Origin: Aeromicrobium phoceense
Lineage (GTDB): Bacteria; Actinomycetota; Actinomycetes; Propionibacteriales; Nocardioidaceae
Length of the DNA stretch: 64,000 nucleotides
Direction of reading: 5' to 3'
Assembly (NCBI RefSeq): GCF_013868155.1
Contig: NZ_JACEOG010000002.1
Coordinates: 310,001 to 374,000 of the forward strand
A program made the translations under genes and the position numbers. Below are positions 32,592-41,577 of this stretch, piece by piece. A model generated the notes under the pieces. The model searched no databases. It saw only the letters and a list, made by a program, of their open reading frames with translations, and was not told where the DNA came from. Numbering within the stretch: the stretch's first letter is position 1; each line of letters opens with the position of its first letter.

Positions 32592-33167
32592 ATGCGCCAG
32601 ACCCTCGCCGGTGCTGCCCTCGTGCTGACGCTCGGCCTGACCGCCGCGTGCGGCAGTGACGACAGCGACCCCGCGGACCCGAAGCCCAGTGCCTCGGCCA
32701 CGACCTCCGCGCCCACCACGGAGGCGGCGTGGTCCGCCGACGTCAAGCCGCAGCGACCCGCGGACGAGCAGTCCGAGGCCGGCGCGCTGGCGTTCGCCGA
32801 GTTCGCCGCCGACACGGTCTTCTACATGATGGCCACCTCGGACGTGCCCGCCCTGACCGAGATCGCCGAGCTCGGCGCCTGCGAGACCTGCCGTGAGTGG
32901 GCCGACAACCACGACAACGGCAAGATCAACAAGCAGTCGATCCTGTCGGGCCCGGTCACCTACGAGTTGGCCGAGAAGCCCGTGATCAACGACGATGTCT
33001 TCTACCAGGTGAAACTGGCCATGGACGTGCCGGCGGGCAAGTCCGTGGTCACCACCGACGGCGAGAAGAAGACGACGAGAATCGACGCGGCCAAGGCACT
33101 GCCCTTCACGGCCGATCTTCAGTGGAAGGACGACCAATGGGTGCTGCTGCGCTACCAGCTGGGCTGA
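32592..33167 (+). CDS. DUF6318-like lipoprotein
   Basis: The 191-residue product starts with a lipoprotein signal ending LTAAC (Cys20), then a Ser/Thr/Pro-rich linker. The mature domain contains AGALAFAEFAADTVFYMMATSDVPALTEIAELGACETCREW, with the CxxC at its end; this pattern matches my memory of the actinobacterial DUF6318 family. The C-terminal strand QWKDDQWVLLRYQLG is typical of a small cystatin/NTF2-like fold. The ATG at 32592 follows GAAGGAG by five bases. The last 31 bases overlap the next gene. Function is unknown. Confidence 0.65.
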   Translation: MRQTLAGAALVLTLGLTAACGSDDSDPADPKPSASATTSAPTTEAAWSADVKPQRPADEQSEAGALAFAEFAADTVFYMMATSDVPALTEIAELGACETCREWADNHDNGKINKQSILSGPVTYELAEKPVINDDVFYQVKLAMDVPAGKSVVTTDGEKKTTRIDAAKALPFTADLQWKDDQWVLLRYQLG

Positions 33168-34096
33168 CCTCGTTCGCGCGCCGCGTCGGTGCGCTCCTGT
33201 CCGCCACGGTCCTGCTCGCAGGCCTGGTGGCAGCGCTCCAACTGTCCACCGCTGCGCCCGCGGCGGCCGACGACTGCCCCGGTGGATGGGGCGGTGAGGC
33301 CGGCTCCGGCGGCGTCGACGTCTGCGGCTCCGAGGGCGGCGAGCAGGGCAACCCGGGCAATGGGGGAGGCGGCGGTGGTGGCGCCATCAGCGTGCCCGTG
33401 CCGTGGACGCAGCGCGTCTACGTTCCCTACTGCAGCATCAACTCCGTGACCGCCACCGGTCGGGGCGTGGATGACTACGAGACGATCGCCGACGTCGCGT
33501 GCACGGGCTTCTCCTCAGGGTGCCCCGAAGGAGATTTCCGGTACTGGGCCTTCGAACGCCGGATGGGCGCCGACAACCTCGCCATCGACGAGCAGTTCTC
33601 CCGAGGGGGCGTCGCCTGTCGCGGCTCGGACGACCCCGACGAGAGCCAGCCCCCGACGATCACCACCGAGGACATCATGGAACGAGCCCTGGCTCTCGCG
33701 CCGACGCCCACGTTCGTGATCGAGCCGGCCGAGCGGTCCTACGTCAACATCCCGACGAACTTCGCCGCGGAGGCGCAGGCCACCGCCGTCACGGTCGACA
33801 TCCTCGGCCTCCAGATCCCGGTGGAGTTCACCCCGGGCACGGTGTCCTGGTCGTTCGGCGACGGTCGCTCGGGCAGCGGTGTCGGCATCGAGGGCGCCTC
33901 GGTCGGCCAGTCTGGCGCGGTCGAGCACGCGTACGCCCGTTCGGGTGCGTTCGACGTGTCCGTGTCGGTCGCGTACGACGTTCGCATCACGACGCCCGCC
34001 GGCACGATCGACCTACCGGCCCCGATCGACCGAACCTCGGCCCCGCAGAACCTCGAGGTCGGCGAGATCCAGTCGGTCGTCACCGAGGTCGACTGA
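33137..34096 (+). CDS. Exported glycine-rich protein with a PKD-like domain
   Basis: The 319-residue protein has an N-terminal signal sequence (ARRVGALLSATVLLAGLVAALQLSTAAPAAA), then a Gly-rich stretch, then a Cys-bearing domain (CSINSV, ACTGFSSGCPEGDF, ACRGSD). Near the C-terminus GTVSWSFGDGRSGSG with EHAYARSGAFDVSVSVAY is the PKD-type W-x-F-GDG pattern found in surface proteins. The ATG at 33137 lies inside the preceding gene with GGAAGGA six bases upstream, so translation is coupled. This is probably an extracellular binding or adhesion protein paired with the DUF6318-like lipoprotein; the role is inferred only from the domain. Confidence 0.6.
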   Translation: MGAAALPAGLTSFARRVGALLSATVLLAGLVAALQLSTAAPAAADDCPGGWGGEAGSGGVDVCGSEGGEQGNPGNGGGGGGGAISVPVPWTQRVYVPYCSINSVTATGRGVDDYETIADVACTGFSSGCPEGDFRYWAFERRMGADNLAIDEQFSRGGVACRGSDDPDESQPPTITTEDIMERALALAPTPTFVIEPAERSYVNIPTNFAAEAQATAVTVDILGLQIPVEFTPGTVSWSFGDGRSGSGVGIEGASVGQSGAVEHAYARSGAFDVSVSVAYDVRITTPAGTIDLPAPIDRTSAPQNLEVGEIQSVVTEVD

Positions 34097-34122
34097 CCCT
34101 CGCGGACTCAGGTCCGCGAGGG
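34097..34122. terminator. Bidirectional terminator hairpin
   Basis: CCCTCGCGGAC (34097-34107) and GTCCGCGAGGG (34112-34122) form a perfect 11-base-pair stem with a TCAG tetraloop. It exactly fills the gap between two convergent stops. Confidence 0.75.
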
Positions 34123-34123
34123 A

Positions 34124-34360
34124 TCAGATCCGCACGACGGGGCAGGTCAGCGTGCGGGTGATGCCCGGCACGCGCTGGATCTGCGAGACCACCAAGGTGC
34201 CGAGCTCGTCGACCGAGGGGCCCTCGGCCCGCACGATGACGTCGTAGGGACCGGTGACGTCCTCCGACAGCGCGACCCCCTCGATCTGGGCGATCGCGGC
34301 GGCGACGTCGGCGGCCTTGCCGACCTCGGTCTGAACGAGGATGTAGGCGTGAACGGCCAT
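34124..34360 (-). CDS. Stand-alone Lrp/AsnC ligand-binding (RAM) domain protein
   Basis: The 78-residue protein, starting MAVHAYILVQTEVGKAADVAAAI, is a single alpha-beta RAM domain without the DNA-binding helix-turn-helix of Lrp regulators. Its closing segment, PGITRTLTCPVV, matches the last strand of the fold. Such SraA/StAR-like proteins form dimers and octamers and may sense amino acids or modulate Lrp proteins. I recall a stand-alone domain of this kind next to thiL in other actinobacteria. It is divergent from thiL with 81 bases between. Confidence 0.85.
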   Translation of the reverse strand: MAVHAYILVQTEVGKAADVAAAIAQIEGVALSEDVTGPYDVIVRAEGPSVDELGTLVVSQIQRVPGITRTLTCPVVRI

Positions 34361-34429
34361 CGGGGAACCTGCTTTCTTTCGGCCCGGGACACGCTATCGC
34401 AGTCGCCTCGGTCCGACGCGGTCGGCTGA

Positions 34430-34435
34430 GACAAT
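34430..34435 (+). promoter_or_regulatory. -10 element GACAAT of leaderless thiL
   Basis: GACAAT ends six bases before the GTG at 34442. Confidence 0.4.
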
Positions 34436-34441
34436 GACCCT

Positions 34442-35386
34442 GTGAGCGAGCAGACGATTGCGGAACTGGGCGAGTTCGGGCTGATCGACCTCGTCAGGGG
34501 GCGACTCGGCACCAGCGACTACGTGCTGGTGGGTCCGGGGGACGACGCCGCGCACATCGCCACGGCGGACGGCACCTACGTGACGGCGACCGACATCCTC
34601 GTCGAGGGCCGCCACTTCCGCCGCGACTGGTCCACCGCCGCCGACATCGGGCGCAAGGCCGTCGCCGCGAACCTCTCCGACATCAACGCCATGGGCGGCG
34701 TGGCCACGGCCCTGCTGGTCGCCTTCGCGGCACCGGGCGACCTGCCCGTCTCCTGGGTCGCCGACCTCGTCAAGGGGATGGTCGAGGAGTGCGACAAGGT
34801 CGGCGCCAAGATCGTCGGCGGCGACATGTCGGCCGCTGAGCAGGTGATCCTGTCGATCACGGCCCTCGGCGATGCCGAGCGTCCCGTCACCCGTGCGGGC
34901 GCGAAGCCCGGCGATCAGGTCGCCTACGCCGGCACCCTCGGGCTCGCCTCGGCCGGGTACGGCGCGCTGAGCCGCGGCTTCCGGTCGCCCAAGGCGGCCG
35001 TCGACGAGCACCGCGCACCCCACCCGCCGTACGCGGCGGGTCCCGCGGCCGCCGCCGCCGGTGCGACCTCGATGATCGACATCAGCGACGGGCTGCTGGC
35101 CGACCTCGGCCACGTGGCGCGCGCGAGCAAGGTCGCCATCGACCTCGACCCCGACGCCTTCACGATCCTCGACGCCGTGCAGACGGTGGCGGGAGCGCTC
35201 GGCGGCGTCGACCCGCTCACGTTCGTGCTGACGGGCGGCGACGACTACGCGCTGGCCGCCACCTTCGCGGCCGGGGCGACCCTGCCCGACGGCTGGACGA
35301 AGATCGGCACGGTCGGCGCAGGGGAGGGCGTCACCGTGGCCGGCGCCCCGTACGAGGGCGGCACCGGCCACAAGCACTGGACCTGA
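34442..35386 (+). CDS. thiL: Thiamine-monophosphate kinase
   Basis: ThiL phosphorylates thiamine monophosphate to thiamine diphosphate with ATP. The 314-residue protein shows the AIR-synthase-related fold: VGPGDDAAHIATADGTYVTATDILVEGRHFRRDW carries the Mg and substrate aspartates, KAVAANLSDINAMGG forms the dimer interface, and IDISDGLLADLGHVA and VLTGGDDYALAATF follow. GTG is the start. No TPP riboswitch is visible upstream; the upstream gap is short and holds a -10-like element six bases before the start. The product supplies the cofactor of enzymes such as AceE. Confidence 0.95.
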   Translation: MSEQTIAELGEFGLIDLVRGRLGTSDYVLVGPGDDAAHIATADGTYVTATDILVEGRHFRRDWSTAADIGRKAVAANLSDINAMGGVATALLVAFAAPGDLPVSWVADLVKGMVEECDKVGAKIVGGDMSAAEQVILSITALGDAERPVTRAGAKPGDQVAYAGTLGLASAGYGALSRGFRSPKAAVDEHRAPHPPYAAGPAAAAAGATSMIDISDGLLADLGHVARASKVAIDLDPDAFTILDAVQTVAGALGGVDPLTFVLTGGDDYALAATFAAGATLPDGWTKIGTVGAGEGVTVAGAPYEGGTGHKHWT

Positions 35387-35416
35387 GTGCTTGAAGCCGA
35401 GGGGTGACCTGAGGCG

Positions 35417-36826
35417 TCAGTCCTGGATCCGTGCGAACGGCGACGCCGCCTCCAGCTCGAAGGCGAGCTCGAGCAGCGTGCGCTCGTCGCCGTGGTCGGC
35501 CGAGAAGTGCAGGCCCAGCGGCAGGTCGTTCGAGGTACGACCCAACGGCAGGCTGATCGCCGGGCCGCCCGAGGCGTTGTTGAGCGGTGTGTACGCCACG
35601 TAGGTGCGCAGGCGGTCGAACGCCTCCGTGAACTCGACGCCCGGGTCGAGCCAGCCCAGCTCGGGCGTGGTGTGTCCGAGCGTGGGGCTCAGGACGACGT
35701 CCCAGTCCGCGAAGATCTCGCTGTACGACCGCGCCGACCGCTTGAGCGCCCTGATCGCGCCCGGGGTGCGCCAGAAGCTGCGGAGGAATGCCTGGGCCAG
35801 GCCACGGGTGAACGGATCGACCTTGCTGCGGTCGAAGTCGCGGGAGACGACGAATCGGCCGGCGTAGTCCAGGGAGAAGGCGATCGTGCGCCAGTACTGG
35901 ACGAAGTGGCGCTCGAAGGCCGCGTCCACGGGGATCGGCATCTCGACGACCACGTGCCCCAGGGAGGCGACGAGCTCGGCGACACGGCGGAGCTCGCGCG
36001 TGCTGTCGGCGTCGAGCGGCACACCGTTGAGCGTCTCGGTCACGAGGCCGACCCGAAGCCGGCGCGCCGAGGGACCCTCGACCAGGCCGACCCGCGGAAG
36101 GCGGGGGACCGGGCGGTACCTCTCGGCGGCGGCCAGGAACACGGCGGTGTCGCGCACGCTGCGCGTGAGGACGCCGTTCGCCACGATGTCGAGCGGGGCG
36201 TCCTTCATCTCCTTGGCCGGGGCCAGGCGGTTGCGCGTGGTCTTGAGGCCCACGAGGCCGCACGCCGCGGCGGGGATCCGGATGGAGCCGCCGCCGTCGT
36301 TGCCGTGGGCGATCGGCACGGCGCCCGCGGCGACGAGGGCCGCCGAGCCACCCGACGAGGCGCCGGAGGAGTAGGCCGGGTTCCACGGGTTGCGGGTCGG
36401 CTCACGGTCGACGAACTCGGTGGAGGCGGTCAGCCCGAAGGCCGGGAGGGTGGTGGCGCCGAGGACGGTGACGCCGGTGGAGAGGAACTGCTCGGTGAAC
36501 TCCTCGTGCGACTCCGCCGGCTCGGGCGGCACCGCCGCGGAGCCCTGCTGGGTGGGCAGGCCCTTGTAGTCGGTGTTGTTCTTGATGAGGCTCGGCACGC
36601 CGGCGAGGGGCCCTCCGTCGCCGGAGACGTCCTCGGCGCGGATCGTGGCCCGGGCCCGGTCGTCGTGGCTGATCCCGTTGAGGACCGGATTCACCCGGTC
36701 GATGCGGGCGAGGGCGGCCTCGAGGACCTCGGTGCGGCTGGCTTCGCCCGAGGCGATGAGCTGGGCCACGGCGACGGCGTCGTGATCGGCGAGGACGTCG
36801 TCGGTGAAGGCGTGGATTCGGGTCAC
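35417..36826 (-). CDS. Amidase (amidase signature family)
   Basis: The 469-residue enzyme has the Ser-cisSer-Lys triad of the amidase signature family: the catalytic lysine in GVPSLIKNNTDYKGLP, the Gly/Ser-rich SSGASSGGSAALVAAGAVPIA, and the nucleophilic serine in NDGGGSIRIPAAACGL. These hydrolases act on amides from 6-aminohexanoate oligomers to aryl amides, and the substrate is not predictable here. It is not GatA, because no gatB or gatC is nearby and the C-terminus differs. The GTG at 36826 is preceded by TATCCT six bases upstream. It lies between thiL and rpmB, where related genomes usually have no amidase. Confidence 0.85.
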   Translation of the reverse strand: MTRIHAFTDDVLADHDAVAVAQLIASGEASRTEVLEAALARIDRVNPVLNGISHDDRARATIRAEDVSGDGGPLAGVPSLIKNNTDYKGLPTQQGSAAVPPEPAESHEEFTEQFLSTGVTVLGATTLPAFGLTASTEFVDREPTRNPWNPAYSSGASSGGSAALVAAGAVPIAHGNDGGGSIRIPAAACGLVGLKTTRNRLAPAKEMKDAPLDIVANGVLTRSVRDTAVFLAAAERYRPVPRLPRVGLVEGPSARRLRVGLVTETLNGVPLDADSTRELRRVAELVASLGHVVVEMPIPVDAAFERHFVQYWRTIAFSLDYAGRFVVSRDFDRSKVDPFTRGLAQAFLRSFWRTPGAIRALKRSARSYSEIFADWDVVLSPTLGHTTPELGWLDPGVEFTEAFDRLRTYVAYTPLNNASGGPAISLPLGRTSNDLPLGLHFSADHGDERTLLELAFELEAASPFARIQD

Positions 36827-36832
36827 TCCGCG

Positions 36833-36838
36833 AGGATA
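36833..36838 (-). promoter_or_regulatory. -10 element TATCCT of the leaderless amidase gene
   Basis: TATCCT on the minus strand ends six bases before the GTG at 36826. Confidence 0.45.
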
Positions 36839-36887
36839 GACCGACGCGGGGTGCGGCGCCGACGATGCGCGAGGGCCGGGCAGAAAC

Positions 36888-36919
36888 GAACAACGGCGGC
36901 CCGAGGGCCGCCGTTGTTC
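36888..36919 (-). terminator. Strong terminator after rpmB
   Basis: Fifteen bases at 36888-36902 (GAACAACGGCGGCCC) are the exact complement of 36905-36919, giving a perfect long hairpin 18 bases after the rpmB stop. It separates the ribosomal protein gene from the amidase. Confidence 0.85.
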
Positions 36920-36937
36920 ACGAAAGATCTGAGCGTC

Positions 36938-37123
36938 TCAGCGCGAGACCTTGCCGGCCTTCAGGCAACCGGTGCAGACGTTGAGCCGCTTCGGGGTGCC
37001 CTCGACGACGGCGCGGACGCGCTGGATGTTCGGATCGAAACGACGCTTGGTGCGTCGGTGCGAGTGGGACACGTTGTGGCCGAAGCCCGGTCCCTTGCCG
37101 CACACATCGCAGACGGCTGCCAC
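36938..37123 (-). CDS. rpmB: 50S ribosomal protein L28, zinc-ribbon form
   Basis: The 61-residue protein reads [20 protein letters not shown] with [15 protein letters not shown] in the middle and [14 protein letters not shown] at the end. The two CxxC pairs make this the zinc-binding form of L28, which actinobacteria can replace with a cysteine-free paralogue under zinc starvation. GTG at 37123 follows CAGGAG by eight bases. Its orientation opposite to recG and the DAK2 gene is, as far as I recall, the usual actinobacterial layout. A 15-base-pair terminator follows. Confidence 0.96.
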   Translation of the reverse strand: MAAVCDVCGKGPGFGHNVSHSHRRTKRRFDPNIQRVRAVVEGTPKRLNVCTGCLKAGKVSR

Positions 37124-37220
37124 GGCGACCACTCCTGAACTCGTTCGGGGGAAAAATACAACCTCTCGAGCATACCTGACGCGACACGACCAGCGCGAAT
37201 CGAGTCCGGCGTCGGCCCGA

Positions 37221-37226
37221 TAGTCT
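37221..37226 (+). promoter_or_regulatory. -10 element TAGTCT of the leaderless DAK2-domain gene
   Basis: TAGTCT ends six bases before the ATG at 37233. Confidence 0.5.
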
Positions 37227-37232
37227 CGACCC

Positions 37233-38828
37233 ATGGCCCTGCGTATCGACACCGAGCGCTTCGACGCGTGGGCCCGGCTGTGCACCGAGATGCTGGCCGT
37301 CGCGCGGGACGAGATCGACGCCATGAACGTCTTCCCGGTCCCCGACAGCGACACCGGCACGAACGCCTACTTCACCTTCGTCTCCGGGGTCGAGGCCATC
37401 GACGCGCTGCCGGCCGAGCGGTCGTCGGTCGACGTCATGCGCGCCTTCGCCGAGGGCCTGCTGATCGGGGCGAGGGGCAACTGCGGCACGATCCTGGCCG
37501 AGCTGGTGCTCGGCAGCCTGCGCGTCCTGCGCGAGTGCCTCGACGGACTCAGCTCCCACGACATCGCCGACGCGCCCGAGGCCGCCTCCACCGCCGCCTA
37601 CGCCGCGGTGGGCCGCCCGCAGGAGGGCACGATCCTCACGGTGGCGGCGTCGGCGGCGCGAGCGGCGCGCGCGGCCGCGTCCACGGAGGACGACCCCCGA
37701 CGCGTGCTCGACGTGGCCGCCGGGGCGGCTCGCGAGGCGCTCGCGCTCACGCCCACGCAGTTCGAGAGACTCGCGCGGGCGGGGGTCGTCGACGCCGGCG
37801 GTCGCGCGCTCGTGGTCGTGCTCGACTCCGTCGCCTTCGCGCTCACCGGCCGCGCGCCCACACCGCGGTCCGCCACCGTCCCGGTGCCGATCGCTGAGCC
37901 CGGGTCCGACCTCGGCGAGGACGGGCCCTCGTACGAGGTGATGTACCTGCTGCGCACCGCCGACGACCGGATCCCCGGACTCCGCGACGCGCTCGAGCCG
38001 CTCGGTGACTCGCTGGTCGTGATCGGCGGCGAGGGGCTGTGGAACGTGCACGTGCACGTCGACGACGTGGGCGCGGCGATCGAGGCCGGCATCGCGGCCG
38101 GCTCGCCGTTCCGCATCTCCGTCACGCACTTCGCCGAGCAGATCGCCCGTCCCGTCGCGCCGGCGGGCGGCCGCGTGATCATCAGCGCGGTCACCGGTCC
38201 CGGCCTGGCCGAGCTCACCGAGCGGGCGGGCGGCACCGCGCTGCACTTCTCGCCCGGCTCGTCCCTTACGGTCGCCCAGGTCGCGGGCGCCATCGCCGAC
38301 AGCGGCGCCGACGAGGTGATCCTCCTGCCCAACCGCGCCGGTCACATCGCGATGTTCGAGGCGGCCGCATCCGCGGCACGTGACGCCCGCGCCCGGGTCG
38401 CCGTGCTGCCCACCACCGTGCAGGTCCAGGCGCTCACCGCCCTCGCGGTCCACGATCCGGGCCGTCCCTTCGACGTGGTGGTCGTGGCGATGTCGAACGC
38501 CGCGGGCGCCACGCGGCACGGCGCCGTCACGATCGCCGTCGAGGACGGCATCACGATGGCGGGCCCGTGCTCGGCCGGTGACGTGCTCGGCGTGGTCAAC
38601 GGCGACTTCGCGATCATCGGGTCCTCGGAGGTGGACGTCGCGTTCGAGGTGCTGCAGCGCCTCGATCTCGCGACCGCCGAGATGGTCACCCTCGTCACCG
38701 GACGCGACTGCGACCCCGCCACGAGCGAGCGGATCGCCGCGCGGGTCCAGCAGGAGGCGCCGCACGTCGACGTCGAGACGATCGACGGCGACCAGGGCAC
38801 CTACCCGCTCTTCCTGGCGGTGGAATGA
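37233..38828 (+). CDS. DAK2 domain protein (FakA-like kinase/phosphatase)
   Basis: The 531-residue protein has an N-terminal DAK2 (DhaL-type) nucleotide domain with [16 protein letters not shown] and [17 protein letters not shown], then a FakA/YloV-type C-terminal region ([29 protein letters not shown]). Firmicute FakA phosphorylates fatty acids bound by FakB; actinobacterial members are less studied and no FakB gene is here. The motif has Ser where Gly is usual (PDSDTGTN). It shares ATGA with recG and leads the recG-rsmD-coaD run. Confidence 0.85.
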   Translation: MALRIDTERFDAWARLCTEMLAVARDEIDAMNVFPVPDSDTGTNAYFTFVSGVEAIDALPAERSSVDVMRAFAEGLLIGARGNCGTILAELVLGSLRVLRECLDGLSSHDIADAPEAASTAAYAAVGRPQEGTILTVAASAARAARAAASTEDDPRRVLDVAAGAAREALALTPTQFERLARAGVVDAGGRALVVVLDSVAFALTGRAPTPRSATVPVPIAEPGSDLGEDGPSYEVMYLLRTADDRIPGLRDALEPLGDSLVVIGGEGLWNVHVHVDDVGAAIEAGIAAGSPFRISVTHFAEQIARPVAPAGGRVIISAVTGPGLAELTERAGGTALHFSPGSSLTVAQVAGAIADSGADEVILLPNRAGHIAMFEAAASAARDARARVAVLPTTVQVQALTALAVHDPGRPFDVVVVAMSNAAGATRHGAVTIAVEDGITMAGPCSAGDVLGVVNGDFAIIGSSEVDVAFEVLQRLDLATAEMVTLVTGRDCDPATSERIAARVQQEAPHVDVETIDGDQGTYPLFLAVE

Positions 38829-41002
38829 CCGCGATCGACTTCGACACCCGCCTGTCCAAGGTGGTGGGGGACTCGGCCAAGAAGCTGGAGAAGGCGTTCG
38901 GCCACCGCACAGTCGGCGACCTGCTGCGCCACTTTCCGCGCCGGTACATCGACCTGGAGCACCCGGACTCGTTCAACGAGCTCGAGGAGGGCCAGGTCGT
39001 CGCGTTCGTCGCCACGGTGCTGGACGTCAAGAAGCTCTCGTTCCGCAGCAACCCGCGCAAGTTCCGCGTCGTGGTGACCCTGTCGGACGGGCGGGCCACG
39101 ATGGAGGCGGTGTTCTTCAACCAGTACGTCGTCTCCAAGACGCCCGTCGGCAGCCAGCAGCTGCTGTCGGGCGAGGTCTCGGTCTACCAGGGACGGCTGC
39201 AGCTGGCGTCGCCCCACATGCGCGAGCTGCCCGAGGGCAAGACCCTCGCCGACCTCGGTCGCGGCGGCGGCGCGCTGCCGATCTATCCCCCGGGCGGGGG
39301 GCTCACCACGTGGGACGTCGAGCGAGCCGGCCCGGTGGCGCTCGACGTCGTCGACGTCTTCCCCCAGCCGATCCCCGAGCAGGTCCGCAGCGAGCGCGGC
39401 CTGCTCGACGCCCCCACGGCCTACGAGTACATCCACCGCCCGCGCAAGCGCGCCGACTGGGTGTTCGCCCAGACCCGGCTGCGCTTCGAGGAGGCCTTCG
39501 AGGTCCAGGCGGTCTTCGCGCGCCGCCGCACCGACTCGCAGCAGCGGCGTGCCCTCGCGCGGCCCGGTCGCGGCGACGGGATCCGGGTGGCGTTCGAGCA
39601 GCGACTGCCGTTCCAGCTCACGGCGGGCCAGGCGCAGGTGGCGGGCGAGATCGACCAGGACCTGGCCGACACGCACCCGATGCACCGGCTCCTGCAGGGT
39701 GAGGTCGGCTCGGGCAAGACGATCGTCGCCCTGCTCGCCATGCTCCAGGTCGTCGACTCCGGGGGACAGGCCGCGCTGCTGGCGCCCACCGAGGTGCTGG
39801 CCACCCAGCACCACCGCAGCATCGAGCGGATGCTCGGCGACCTCGCGAAGGGCGGCATGCTCGGCGGCGCCGACGAGGCGACGCGCGTGCGCCTGCTCAC
39901 CGGCTCGATGGGGGCGAAGGCCCGTCAGCAGGCACTGCTCGACATCGTGTCGGGCGAGGCCGGGATCGTCGTGGGCACCCACGCGCTGCTGGAGGAGACG
40001 GTGAAGTTCGCCGACCTCGGGCTCGTGGTGATCGACGAGCAGCACCGCTTCGGCGTCGAGCAGCGCTCGGCGCTGTCCGACCGGGCGGCCGCGGCCGACG
40101 GCGTGAGCCCCCACGTCCTCGTCATGACCGCCACGCCCATCCCGCGCACGATCGCGATGACCGTGTTCGGCGACCTCGAGGTCTCCACGCTGCGCGAGCT
40201 GCCCGCGGGCCGCCAGCCGATCCAGAGCAACGTCGTGCCCGTGGCGGAGCAGCCCACGTGGCTCGAGCGCGCGTGGCAGCGGGTGCACGAGGAGGTCGCG
40301 CGCGGGCGCCAGGCCTACGTCGTGGTGTCGCGGATCGGCGAGGCCGTCGCGGAGGACGACGTCGAGCCGCCCGAGGACGACGACGAGGAGCAGAAGCGGC
40401 CCACGGTCGGCCTCGTCGGGCTGGCGGAGGCGCTCGAGCAGGGGCCCCTCGCCGGCCTGCGGGTCGGCCGCCTGCACGGGCGCATGGCCGCCGACGAGAA
40501 GGACGCGGTGATGTCGGCCTTCGCCGCGGGCGACGTCGACGTCCTCGTCGCCACGACCGTGGTCGAGGTGGGCGTCGACGTCCCCAACGCCACGATGATG
40601 ATCGTGATGGACGCCGACCGCTTCGGCGTCTCGCAGCTGCACCAGCTGCGTGGCCGGGTGGGCCGTGGCTCCGAGCCGGGGCTGTGCCTGCTGGTCACGG
40701 GGTCGCCCGCCGGCACCCCGGCCCGCGAGCGCCTCGCCGCCGTGGCCGCCAGCACCGACGGCTTCGAGCTCTCGAAGCTCGACGTCGAGCTCCGTCGCGA
40801 GGGCGACGTGCTGGGTGCGCGTCAGTCCGGTGTCCGGTCGAGCCTGCGGCTGCTGTCGGTCGTGCGCGACGAACAGGTCATCGCCGACGCGCGCGACGCC
40901 GCCGTGGCCGCGCTGGCGTCGGGCGACGTGCCGCCCGACCTCGAGGCGTCGATCCGCCGGCTCGAGGAGTCCGAGCGCGCTGACTACCTGGAGCGGGCAT
41001 GA
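38825..41002 (+). CDS. recG: ATP-dependent DNA helicase RecG
   Basis: RecG remodels stalled replication forks and Holliday junctions. The 725-residue protein has an N-terminal wedge/OB domain (about 60-190: LRHFPRRYIDLEHPDSFNEL), Walker A GEVGSGKT near residues 293-300, the RecG-type Walker B VVIDEQHRFGVEQR, motif III MTATPIPRTIAMT and motif VI QLHQLRGRVGRG. The C-terminus is complete. It overlaps the DAK2 gene by four bases. rsmD follows after 34 bases. Confidence 0.96.
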   Translation: MTAIDFDTRLSKVVGDSAKKLEKAFGHRTVGDLLRHFPRRYIDLEHPDSFNELEEGQVVAFVATVLDVKKLSFRSNPRKFRVVVTLSDGRATMEAVFFNQYVVSKTPVGSQQLLSGEVSVYQGRLQLASPHMRELPEGKTLADLGRGGGALPIYPPGGGLTTWDVERAGPVALDVVDVFPQPIPEQVRSERGLLDAPTAYEYIHRPRKRADWVFAQTRLRFEEAFEVQAVFARRRTDSQQRRALARPGRGDGIRVAFEQRLPFQLTAGQAQVAGEIDQDLADTHPMHRLLQGEVGSGKTIVALLAMLQVVDSGGQAALLAPTEVLATQHHRSIERMLGDLAKGGMLGGADEATRVRLLTGSMGAKARQQALLDIVSGEAGIVVGTHALLEETVKFADLGLVVIDEQHRFGVEQRSALSDRAAAADGVSPHVLVMTATPIPRTIAMTVFGDLEVSTLRELPAGRQPIQSNVVPVAEQPTWLERAWQRVHEEVARGRQAYVVVSRIGEAVAEDDVEPPEDDDEEQKRPTVGLVGLAEALEQGPLAGLRVGRLHGRMAADEKDAVMSAFAAGDVDVLVATTVVEVGVDVPNATMMIVMDADRFGVSQLHQLRGRVGRGSEPGLCLLVTGSPAGTPARERLAAVAASTDGFELSKLDVELRREGDVLGARQSGVRSSLRLLSVVRDEQVIADARDAAVAALASGDVPPDLEASIRRLEESERADYLERA

Positions 41003-41036
41003 GCGGGCTCCAGCGACGGATCGGTGGGTTGGTGGC

Positions 41037-41576
41037 ATGACGCGGATCATCGCCGGGCGGTGGGGAGGCCGCCGCATCACGACGCCCCCGGGCGACGGCA
41101 CCCGCCCCACCTCCGACCGCGTGCGCGAGTCGGTGTTCGCCTCCCTGAACTCGCTGCTGGGCGGCTTCGACGGACTCCGGGTCCTCGACCTGTTCGCCGG
41201 CTCGGGGGCGCTCGGGCTCGAGTGCGTCTCGCGCGGGGCCGCGCACGCCGACCTCGTCGAGTCCGACGCGCGCGCCGCGCGCACGATCCAGCGCAACGTC
41301 ACCGAGCTGGGCGCGTCGGCGCGCGTGCACCGCGTCACGGCCCAGCGCTACGTGGCTGCGAACAGCGGCCCGTGGGACCTCGTGTTCCTCGATCCTCCGT
41401 ACGCCGTGCCCACCGAGGAGGTGGCGTCGATCGTCGCCGCGCTGCGCCCCTCCCTGGTGGAGGACGCCGTCGTGGTGGTCGAGCGCTCGAGCCGCGACGA
41501 GTTCACGTGGCCCGAGGGGTTCGACGCGCTGCGGGACAAGTCCTACGGCGAGACGCGCCTTTGGTACGGTCACTGA
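41037..41576 (+). CDS. rsmD: 16S rRNA (guanine966-N2)-methyltransferase
   Basis: RsmD methylates G966 of 16S rRNA. The 179-residue protein starts MTRIIAGRWGGRRITTPPG, the family N-terminus. It has the SAM motif VLDLFAGSGALGLECVSRGA and the catalytic LVFLDPPYAVP, the DPPY form of N2-guanine methyltransferases. The ATG at 41037 was preferred over in-frame upstream codons that lie within recG. coaD follows one base after the stop, the usual pairing. Confidence 0.94.
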   Translation: MTRIIAGRWGGRRITTPPGDGTRPTSDRVRESVFASLNSLLGGFDGLRVLDLFAGSGALGLECVSRGAAHADLVESDARAARTIQRNVTELGASARVHRVTAQRYVAANSGPWDLVFLDPPYAVPTEEVASIVAALRPSLVEDAVVVVERSSRDEFTWPEGFDALRDKSYGETRLWYGH

Positions 41577-41577
41577 C

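Noticed and set aside
34361-34441. TPP riboswitch before thiL
   Set aside because: The gap is 81 bases and lacks the conserved THI-box helices; only a leaderless -10 is visible.
38801-41338. 845-residue minus-strand open frame
   Set aside because: It is the antisense shadow of recG and rsmD.
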